A DNA stretch of 6,983 nucleotides. It comes from an uncultured Clostridia bacterium. Its GTDB lineage: Bacteria > Bacillota > Clostridia > Oscillospirales > Ruminococcaceae. The stretch is taken from positions 1-6,983 of the forward strand of contig CAMHBE010000096.1 in the NCBI GenBank assembly GCA_946183095.1, in the 5' to 3' direction. Every line of letters begins with the position of its first letter. The stretch's first letter is position 1. This document shows positions 1-4,930 of the stretch, piece by piece. The notes under the pieces are model-generated. The model saw nothing but the letters and a program-made list of their open reading frames with translations. It was not told the DNA's origin and did not search any database. Both the position numbers and the translations under genes were made by a program.

Positions 1-299
1 GCGAACGGTGTTTCAGATGTTACCGCCTGCGCATTGCCGAAGCCGCTGATGCCGCAAAAGCCGGCGGGTTCGATTATTTCACCACAACGCTTTCCATAAG
101 TCCGCTCAAAAACGCGCAGAAGCTCAACGAGATCGGCGGCGAGGAATCCGCCCGTGTCGGCATACCCTACCTCTACAGCGATTTCAAGAAGAAGGAGGGC
201 TACAAGCGCTCCATAGTCCTCTCCCGCGAATACGGTCTTTACCGTCAGGACTACTGCGGCTGCGTGTTCAGCAAACGTGAGAGGGACAAGAGAGGTTGA
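1..299 (+). CDS. queH: Epoxyqueuosine reductase QueH, C-terminal part (5' end outside window)
   Basis: The frame read from base 3 gives 98 residues ending in TGA at 297-299. QueH (former DUF208) reduces epoxyqueuosine to queuosine in the wobble position of GUN-anticodon tRNAs, in the cytoplasm, and is the iron-sulfur alternative to cobalamin-dependent QueG. Visible marks are the ERCFRCYRLR segment at the left edge (CxxC, metal-binding cysteines), GFDYFTTTLSISP shortly after, IPYLYSDFKKKEGY, and the terminal LYRQDYCGCVFS with its CxC pair. These are the conserved blocks of the C-terminal half of the family. The N-terminal half, including the first cysteine pair, lies outside the window. The last residues (SKRERDKRG) are encoded by purine-rich DNA that runs straight into the GA tract, so the natural C-terminus may have been altered by repeat growth. 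No terminator hairpin followed by a T run is seen after the stop. Confidence 0.87.
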   Translation, partial: ERCFRCYRLRIAEAADAAKAGGFDYFTTTLSISPLKNAQKLNEIGGEESARVGIPYLYSDFKKKEGYKRSIVLSREYGLYRQDYCGCVFSKRERDKRG

Positions 300-376
300 G
301 AGAGGGCGAGAGAGCGAGAGAGCGCGAGAGAGCGAAAGAGCGCGAGAGAGGGCGAGAAAGCGAGAGAGGGAGAGGG
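298..376. repeat. Purine-rich GA tract with alternating 10/8-bp units
   Basis: The + strand has no T for 79 bases. It is built of eight consecutive units that each begin with GARARAG (mostly GAGAGAG), separated by GGC, C, CGC, C, CGC, GGC, C and GGA. Unit lengths are 10, 8, 10, 8, 10, 10, 8 and 10, followed by a GAGGG tail, so the tract is mostly an 18-bp double unit. It begins at the stop codon of queH. A frame reading RERERAK-type residues is open through it, but it has only a TTG start, no ribosome site and no family resemblance, so I treat the tract as non-coding. Such polypurine DNA can form triplex structures and slips during replication (general knowledge). Confidence 0.85.
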
Positions 377-590
377 TTAGAGATGCCCTGCGCGGGCGGC
401 GCCACGCGACGGCGTGGCAGCGTTACACGCCGCGATAATGCGGATAAGACTTGCAAACGTGCAATATGCGGCGCCCTCCACATCGGGAGCAGCTTTACTG
501 CATAAGATGCTTCCTACATCACCGGTCATAAAAAATACACGAGACTCTATAGGTAGCACCGGGGTTGGTGCGAACAACAAATGAACAGCA
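377..590. other. GC-rich intergenic stretch without a recognisable gene
   Basis: I find no supported gene here. It contains small stem-loops: a perfect 7-bp stem GCCACGC/GCGTGGC at 401-418 with loop GACG, a 5-bp TTGCA/TGCAA stem near 451-464, and a 5-bp GCACC/GGTGC stem near 556-571. A minus-strand frame at 377-580 is open for 67 codons but starts with TTG, lacks a clear ribosome site and resembles no family I know. No tRNA or known ncRNA fold is recognised. Confidence 0.5.
401..418. other. Short perfect stem-loop
   Basis: GCCACGC, loop GACG, GCGTGGC: a perfect 7-bp GC-rich stem with a 4-base loop. No T run follows on either strand, so it does not look like an intrinsic terminator. Its role is unknown. 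Confidence 0.5.
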
Positions 591-757
591 CTCTTGTCCT
601 TTCTTCGGCTAATTGCCTCACACCGCGGCAGCCCGGCTTTGTCAAGGGAGGCTCCGAAAAATTTTTCATCCCAATAGCTGAATGAAAAAATTTTTGGATA
701 CCCTTGACAAAGCCGGGCTGACTGCGGTATAATTGCAATGCCGAAGAGAGAAAAGAG
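591..757. repeat. MITE-like inverted-repeat element with perfect 20-bp inner arms
   Basis: The arms at 629-648 and 701-720 are perfect reverse complements over 20 bp, each ending inward with the CCCTTGACA/TGTCAAGGG block. Homology continues outward imperfectly: 591-628 reversed matches 722-757, sharing GCGGT, GCAAT, GCCGAAGA and a terminal AAGAG. It also continues inward: 657-669 (AAAAATTTTTCAT) pairs with 682-695 with a one-base bulge. The whole 167 bp can therefore fold into one long interrupted hairpin around a short loop near 670-681. It encodes no protein. It resembles a miniature inverted-repeat element or a dispersed palindromic repeat. No target duplication is apparent at the edges I chose, so the exact ends are uncertain. 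Confidence 0.75.
704..733 (+). promoter_or_regulatory. Consensus sigma-A promoter in the right arm of the inverted repeat
   Basis: TTGACA at 704-709 and TATAAT at 728-733 are separated by 18 bp. Both hexamers match the consensus exactly. Transcription would start near 740, leave the element rightwards, cross the hairpin at 758-787 and run antisense into the 3' end of glgP. The mirror position in the left arm keeps TTGACA (minus strand, 640-645) but has TGTGAG where the -10 box would be, so only one side looks active. Confidence 0.65.
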
Positions 758-787
758 ATACCCCGGAGCCGTACAGTTCCGGGGTAT
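744..787 (-). terminator. Rho-independent terminator of glgP
   Basis: Read on the minus strand, a perfect 10-bp stem (758-767 paired with 778-787, core CCCCGGA/TCCGGGG) is extended by a G-T and a C-G pair to leave a 6-base loop. It is followed by the pyrimidine run CTCTTTTCTCTCTT at 757-744. It lies about 20 bp past the glgP stop. The U-rich tail is interrupted by C residues. On the + strand the stem is followed by AATATTATC, with no T run, so termination is expected mainly for glgP. Confidence 0.7.
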
Positions 788-806
788 AATATTATCTGAT
801 ATTATG

Positions 807-3203
807 TCAGTTCAGCTTCCAGATATCTCTTGCGTAATCCGTAACCGCTCTGTCGGCGCTGAATACGCCCGAACCTGCGATATTTGCGAGTGACATCTTG
901 TTCCACTTGATAAGATCCATATACGCGGCACTTGCCTTACCCTGCGTGTTGCGGTAGCTGCTGAAGTCCGCAAGACACATATACTGATCGACGTAGCGGA
1001 TAGCATTTGCGACTTCATCGAAGGTCGCGCCGTTGAAACCGCGGTACATAGCGTCGATAGCACCTCTGATAACGTCGTTGCGTTCATAGTAACCGTCGGG
1101 CGAATAACCGTTGGTCTTCATGACGTTGACTTCGGGGGTGGACATACCGAAGATGAAGATGTTGTCGTCGCCGACCTGTTCGTGTATCTCCACATTCGCG
1201 CCGTCATAGGTTCCCATTGTGATAGCGCCGTTGAGCATCAGCTTCATGTTGCCGGTACCGCTCGCTTCCGTACCCGCGAGGGATATCTGCTCGGATATCT
1301 CGGCTGCCGGCATGAGCAGTTCGGACAGCGTTACGCGGTAATCTTCGAGGAATATGACGCTGAGCTTCTTGTTAAGAGCGGGATTCTTTTTGAGTTCCTC
1401 GCCGATGCACCAGATGAGCTTGATTATCTGCTTTGCCATATAGTAGCCGGGAGCCGCCTTCGATGCGAAGATATATGTCTTTGGCTGGAATGCGGCGTCC
1501 GGATTATTGAGCAGGAAGTTGTAGTCTGCGATGATGTTCAGCGCGTTGAGCTGCTGACGCTTATATTCGTGCAGTCTCTTTACCTGCACGTCGAAGATGC
1601 TGTCGGGGTTGAGCTTTGTACCCGTTGAGTTCTCGACCCACTTTGCGAAATCTTCCTTGTTCTTGCGCTTTATCTCGGAGAGCTGACGGAGCACTTCGCT
1701 GTCGTTCGAGAACTGTCTGAGCTTTGCAAGTTCTCTGCCGTCCTTTTTGAACCCGTCGCCGATGCACTCGGAAATGAGCTTAGTAAGTCTCGGGTTGGAC
1801 TGGAGCAGCCAGCGGCGGTATGCGATACCGTTCGTGACGTTGGTGAACTTGTAAGGTGTCAGCTCATATTCGTCATGGAACACGCTGTCCTTGATGATCT
1901 CGCTGTGCAGCTTGGAAACGCCGTTTACGGAGTGCGAAGCTGCAACGCAGAGAGTTGCCATTCTTATCTGGTTGTTGCGGAAGATCGACATATCGCTTAC
2001 CTTTTCGGGCGGGAGAGTCTCGGAGAGCTTCTCGCAGTAGCGTCTGTTGATCTCGCAGATTATGGTGTAAATTCTCGGAAGTATGCGCTGGATGAGGTTC
2101 TGATCCCACTTTTCGAGTGCTTCCGCCATGACGGTGTGGTTGGTGTATGCGAAGGTGCGGCATACGATATCCCACGACTTGTTCCACTCATATCCGCAGT
2201 CGTCGAGGAGTATGCGCATGAGTTCGGGGATAGCGAGTGTCGGGTGAGTATCGTTGATATGGATAGCTACCTTATCGGGCAGGTTTTCGAGGGTGCCGTA
2301 GATATTCATGTGGCGCATTACGATATCGCCGACGGAAGCCGCGCACATGAAATACTGCTGACGCAGACGCAGAGCCTTGCCTTCGAGGTGGTTATCGTTC
2401 GGGTAGAGGACCTTTGTGAGGGAGTGAGCGATGTTGCTTGCGCCGAGAGCGTTGGTGTAGTCACCTGCGTTGAAAGCGTTCATGTCGAAGGACATACTTT
2501 TTGCGCTCCACAGTCGGAGTTTGGAGATACCCTCGCTGTCGTAGCCCGAAACATACATATCATAAGGTACCGCGAGAACGGTGTTGTAATTCACATGGGA
2601 GATATGGTGGTAATCGTTGTCCCAGTATTCGCGCACTTCGCCGTCGAAATGCACCTCTATCGCCTGATCTTCTATCTTCGTGAGCCATGAGCCGCCGCCG
2701 GGGAGCCAGTCGTCCGCAAGTTCTGTCTGCCAGCCGTCGATTATCTTCTGCTTGAAGATACCGTATTCATACAGCAGGGAGTAGCCTGTTGCGGGATAAT
2801 CACAGGTAGCCATGCCGTCCATATAGCAGGCTGCAAGACGTCCGAGACCGCCGTTGCCGAGACCCGCGTCGGGTTCTTCGTCGTAAATGGCATCGGGCTT
2901 TAACTTGTATTCGTCCTTGAGCACCTTCTCCACGGTCTCGTTCAGACCGAGGTTATAGAGAGATGTCTTGAGGGAGCGGCCCATGAGGAACTCCATGGAG
3001 ATGTAATAGACCTGTTTCTTGCCCATGGAATTGCATTTTGTCATAAAGGTATGACGCTTTTCACGCATATACTCAACAACTATTTTGGAAAGAGCCTTGT
3101 ATATCTGCGTACTGGTAGCCTCTTCGGGACCTATCCTGAAATCATACTGAAGCGTTTCCTTCAGCTTCTTGCTTATCTGTTCGGGTGTGTAGGGTGAGTT
3201 CAT
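807..3203 (-). CDS. glgP: Glycogen/starch/maltodextrin phosphorylase
   Basis: A full-length GT35 phosphorylase of 798 residues, the usual bacterial length. It removes glucose from the non-reducing ends of alpha-1,4-glucans with inorganic phosphate, giving glucose 1-phosphate in the cytoplasm, with pyridoxal phosphate as cofactor. Visible blocks in order are GLGNGGLGRLA (114-124), NAGDY (245-249), INDTHPTLAIPE (316-327), TNGIAYRRWL (457-466, where many family members have ITPRRW), VKRLHEYKRQQLN (541-553) and EASGTGNMK (646-654) followed by GTYDGANVE. Lys654 is the expected PLP-binding lysine. The start is well supported: AGGAGGT at 3214-3220 lies 10 nt upstream. It is a single-gene unit with its own promoter and terminator. 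No other glycogen gene is in the window, so a preference for glycogen over maltodextrin cannot be settled from sequence. No frameshift or missing catalytic motif is seen. Confidence 0.97.
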   Translation of the reverse strand: MNSPYTPEQISKKLKETLQYDFRIGPEEATSTQIYKALSKIVVEYMREKRHTFMTKCNSMGKKQVYYISMEFLMGRSLKTSLYNLGLNETVEKVLKDEYKLKPDAIYDEEPDAGLGNGGLGRLAACYMDGMATCDYPATGYSLLYEYGIFKQKIIDGWQTELADDWLPGGGSWLTKIEDQAIEVHFDGEVREYWDNDYHHISHVNYNTVLAVPYDMYVSGYDSEGISKLRLWSAKSMSFDMNAFNAGDYTNALGASNIAHSLTKVLYPNDNHLEGKALRLRQQYFMCAASVGDIVMRHMNIYGTLENLPDKVAIHINDTHPTLAIPELMRILLDDCGYEWNKSWDIVCRTFAYTNHTVMAEALEKWDQNLIQRILPRIYTIICEINRRYCEKLSETLPPEKVSDMSIFRNNQIRMATLCVAASHSVNGVSKLHSEIIKDSVFHDEYELTPYKFTNVTNGIAYRRWLLQSNPRLTKLISECIGDGFKKDGRELAKLRQFSNDSEVLRQLSEIKRKNKEDFAKWVENSTGTKLNPDSIFDVQVKRLHEYKRQQLNALNIIADYNFLLNNPDAAFQPKTYIFASKAAPGYYMAKQIIKLIWCIGEELKKNPALNKKLSVIFLEDYRVTLSELLMPAAEISEQISLAGTEASGTGNMKLMLNGAITMGTYDGANVEIHEQVGDDNIFIFGMSTPEVNVMKTNGYSPDGYYERNDVIRGAIDAMYRGFNGATFDEVANAIRYVDQYMCLADFSSYRNTQGKASAAYMDLIKWNKMSLANIAGSGVFSADRAVTDYARDIWKLN

Positions 3204-3213
3204 ATCCTATCCG

Positions 3214-3220
3214 ACCTCCT
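3214..3220 (-). promoter_or_regulatory. Ribosome binding site of glgP
   Basis: AGGAGGT on the minus strand is an exact Shine-Dalgarno core, 10 nt before the ATG at 3203. It fixes the start codon of the phosphorylase. Confidence 0.85.
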
Positions 3221-3280
3221 GAAAGAAGTTAGGCACGAATGCCAAGACCTGATGTAATGGCTATATTGCCGCATAATATG

Positions 3281-3309
3281 ATTATAGCACATTTCAGTCC
3301 AAATTTCAA
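3281..3309 (-). promoter_or_regulatory. Sigma-A promoter of glgP
   Basis: On the minus strand, TTGAAA (3309-3304), a 17-bp spacer and TATAAT (3286-3281), with TGC directly before the -10 box as an extended -10. Transcription should start near 3274, giving a leader of about 70 nt. The leader contains GGCA-TTCG-TGCC, a small UUCG-capped hairpin at 3232-3243, ahead of the ribosome site. No clear catabolite-repression operator was recognised. Confidence 0.8.
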
Positions 3310-3325
3310 CACTTTTTCAACATTA

Positions 3326-3378
3326 GCGAAAAAAATGAGATTTTTTGTCGGATTTTTCAATATTCGTATAAAAAATCT
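3326..3378 (-). terminator. Possible A/T-rich terminator of the kinase-like/HAD operon
   Basis: Inverted repeat AGATTTTTT (3338-3346) and AAAAAATCT (3370-3378), a perfect 9-bp match with a 23-base loop. On the minus strand it is followed by CATTTTTTT (3337-3329). It lies between the HAD gene and the glgP promoter, where a terminator would be expected. The stem is weak, AT-rich and has a long loop, so the call is tentative. Confidence 0.3.
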
Positions 3379-3442
3379 GTAAAAAACAACAAATATTTTT
3401 CGCATATTATACATATCCGATATGAATAGTGTGGATATATAA

Positions 3443-4102
3443 TTACAGCAGCTCCTCAAAACTGTGTATGTAGAGGTCGCAGCAGGCACGTATGGCATCA
3501 GAATCCCGCTCCGACGCTTCATCATACACGCCCACGGTGCGAAATCCCCCGTCGGCAGCGCCTCTGACCGCCACAAGTATGTCCTCGAAAACGACCGTGT
3601 CCTCCGCCGCAGCTCCGAGCCGGCTGCAAGCAAGCTCATACACGTCGGGAAATCCCTTTTTGCGGACACACTCGTTCACTGACGCGACCGCTCCGAAAAA
3701 TCCGTCGATGCCGCAGCGTTTCAGCGCGGGAACGTACAGTTCCTCGCTGCTTGCGGTGGCTACTGCGAGCATCACGCCGGCGTTTTTCAGCTTGTCGAGA
3801 TAGCGCAGCGCACCGGGTTTGAGCGTGACCTCGTGTGTGTAGAATTTCACCGCGTCGTCGTGCCATTCCCGCATCATCTCTTCGGGGGTATCGGACAGCC
3901 CGAACCGTTCCTTTGTGTACTTCGCGGTCTCAGCGGCACCGAGGTGGGCAATTGCAAGCATATAGTCGTCGGGAACGGGCGATATGCCGCGCTTTGACAG
4001 AAAACGCTCGTCTATGTCGCTCCAGCAGCGCATCGAATCGAAAAGCGTGCCGTCGAGATCGAACACCGCCGCCTTTGCCCGCAGGATATCCTCTGCTGTC
4101 AT
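3443..4102 (-). CDS. HAD-superfamily phosphatase, beta-phosphoglucomutase/PGP-like (subfamily IA)
   Basis: 219 residues with the complete HAD signature: motif I DLDGTLFDS (15-23, nucleophile Asp15 and acid/base Asp17), motif II Thr116 in VATAS, the motif III lysine in RKKGFPDVY (148/149), and motif IV FED (172-174) followed by GAADGGFRTVGVYD. The helical stretch between motifs I and II (about 24-95) is a C1-type cap, as in beta-phosphoglucomutase and phosphoglycolate phosphatase relatives. These soluble enzymes transfer or hydrolyse phosphate from small metabolites through an aspartyl-phosphate. The substrate cannot be read from sequence, and Asp17 permits either phosphatase or mutase chemistry. 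The chosen ATG at 4102 overlaps the TGA of the upstream kinase-like gene (ATGA), which argues for translational coupling and against a longer in-frame extension to 4207. It is the second gene of a two-gene operon. Confidence 0.9.
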   Translation of the reverse strand: MTAEDILRAKAAVFDLDGTLFDSMRCWSDIDERFLSKRGISPVPDDYMLAIAHLGAAETAKYTKERFGLSDTPEEMMREWHDDAVKFYTHEVTLKPGALRYLDKLKNAGVMLAVATASSEELYVPALKRCGIDGFFGAVASVNECVRKKGFPDVYELACSRLGAAAEDTVVFEDILVAVRGAADGGFRTVGVYDEASERDSDAIRACCDLYIHSFEELL

Positions 4103-4692
4103 TGTTCGCCGATCCTTGCCCTTATGTAGTCGGTAAGAATGTCGGCCGAGCGGTCTATGCCGATGTCGGAGTTCACCGAGATATCGTAGGTCTGCACCTT
4201 TCCCCATGCGTCATCGGCGAAGTAGTTGTAGTACGCGATACGGCTCTTGTCCTTCTTTTTTATATATACGCTGTAATTGTCCGCCTGTTCGCCGTATTCG
4301 TCGCGAACGCGTGCGATGCGGCTTTCGAGGGGGGCGGTGACGAACACGTTTATAACGCCGTCATACCCGCGCAGCACATAATCCGCGCACCGACCGACGA
4401 TAACGCAGCTCTCCTTTGCGTAGAGATCTTTTATAACGCGGGACTGCGCAATGAATATCATGTCCGATGCGGGGAGTATCTGACTGCCGATATAGAGGTG
4501 ATAGAGCAGGCTCTGCGTCTTGCGCTGGTCGTTGCGGCGGACGAAATCCTCCGTGTAACCGCTCTCTTTCGCAACGAGAGAAAGCAGTTCGCCGTCGTAG
4601 TAGCCTATGCCGAGCTCATCGGCAAGTTTTCTGGCTATGAGCCTTCCGCCCGAGCCGTATTCTCTCGAAACGGTTATAACAGTTTTTTTCAT
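4099..4692 (-). CDS. Cytidylate-kinase-like family protein (Cytidylate_kin2 type)
   Basis: 197 residues. The N-terminus MKKTVITVSREYGSGGRLIARKLADELGIGYYD is the hallmark of the cytidylate-kinase-like family, related to Cmk. Further blocks are VGRCADYVLRG (99-109), FVTAPLESRIARV (117-129), a lid-like basic stretch KKKDKSR (145-151) followed by YYNYF, and WGKVQTYDISVNSD near the C-terminus. The P-loop reads REYGSGGR (10-17) and lacks the GKS/T lysine of true nucleoside monophosphate kinases, as is usual in this family as I know it. CMP kinase activity therefore should not be assumed. The start at 4692 is chosen because MKK begins the conserved domain and AGGTG (4699-4703) lies 6 nt upstream. 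The open frame extending to 4923 crosses the promoter and is not used. It is the first gene of the operon with the HAD phosphatase. Confidence 0.9.
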   Translation of the reverse strand: MKKTVITVSREYGSGGRLIARKLADELGIGYYDGELLSLVAKESGYTEDFVRRNDQRKTQSLLYHLYIGSQILPASDMIFIAQSRVIKDLYAKESCVIVGRCADYVLRGYDGVINVFVTAPLESRIARVRDEYGEQADNYSVYIKKKDKSRIAYYNYFADDAWGKVQTYDISVNSDIGIDRSADILTDYIRARIGEQ

Positions 4693-4731
4693 AAAAAGCA
4701 CCTGCCTTCCGGAAACAAATATTCCACACAT

Positions 4732-4760
4732 ATTATACCATAAACAGCAAAATTTGTCAC
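4732..4760 (-). promoter_or_regulatory. Sigma-A promoter of the kinase-like/HAD operon
   Basis: On the minus strand, GTGACA (4760-4755), a 17-bp spacer and TATAAT (4737-4732), with TGG immediately before the -10 box (extended -10). Transcription would start near 4725, leaving a leader of about 33 nt before the ATG at 4692. Confidence 0.75.
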
Positions 4761-4828
4761 CTGTTTTGTGAAATTTTTTATTTTTCGTGCAATGTCGTGT
4801 CAATATTTCTCGAAAAGCAGCAAAATTT
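4745..4828 (+). repeat. Direct repeat CAGCAAAATTT in the divergent promoter region
   Basis: The 11-bp sequence CAGCAAAATTT occurs at 4745-4755 and again at 4818-4828, 73 bp apart. The first copy covers the spacer and edge of the -35 box of the minus-strand promoter. The second ends 9 bp before the -35 box of the plus-strand promoter. This is compatible with a shared regulator site, but the DNA is AT-rich and chance cannot be excluded. Confidence 0.4.
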
Positions 4829-4837
4829 CTCCGAACA

Positions 4838-4866
4838 TTGACAAAACCTTTATAAAGTGGTATGTT
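4838..4866 (+). promoter_or_regulatory. Sigma-A-like promoter of the chemoreceptor gene
   Basis: TTGACA (4838-4843), a 17-bp spacer and TATGTT (4861-4866), preceded by TGG as an extended -10. Transcription would start near 4873, about 58 nt before the ATG at 4931. An alternative TATAAT-like box lies 24 bp from TTGACA, too far for normal spacing. I found no motility sigma factor (TAAA/GCCGATAT) pattern here. Confidence 0.65.
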
Positions 4867-4930
4867 ATATAATGATGTGGTATCGGACGAGATATCGCTG
4901 CACATAACCGTCAAGAGAGGCAATGTGAAA

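Noticed and set aside
298..376. CRISPR-like array
   Set aside because: The units are 8-10 bp with 1-3 bp separators. There are no spacers and no cas genes.
296..505. Plus-strand frame rich in Arg-Glu through the GA tract
   Set aside because: Its composition simply reflects the purine repeat. It starts with TTG overlapping the queH stop and has no conserved block after the tract.
377..580. Minus-strand 67-codon open frame in the queH-glgP gap
   Set aside because: It has a TTG start, no ribosome site, no promoter with a -10 box and no recognisable domain. The stop lies at the GA-tract border. I regard it as chance, or at most part of a repeat.
629..720. Invertible promoter (inverton) flanked by the 20-bp inverted repeats
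   Set aside because: The -35 box lies inside the repeat arm and the -10 box outside it. Flipping the 52-bp core, itself nearly palindromic, would not change promoter direction, and no recombinase gene is nearby.
1875..2690. Long plus-strand open frame opposite glgP
   Set aside because: It is fully antisense to a phosphorylase with every conserved motif intact. The length follows from the codon bias of the real gene.
3416..3423. Motility sigma factor -10 (CCGATAT) between glgP and the HAD gene
   Set aside because: No TAAA lies at the required distance upstream and no gene follows on that strand. The match is part of the palindrome.
3835..4743. 302-codon plus-strand open frame opposite the kinase-like/HAD operon
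   Set aside because: It crosses two well-supported minus-strand genes and their promoter. The residue composition looks like a shadow frame.
4775..4803. Second minus-strand promoter upstream of the kinase-like gene
   Set aside because: TTGACA at 4803-4798 is good, but the -10 position at 17 bp reads TAAAAA (4 of 6). The downstream promoter at 4732-4760 is much better.
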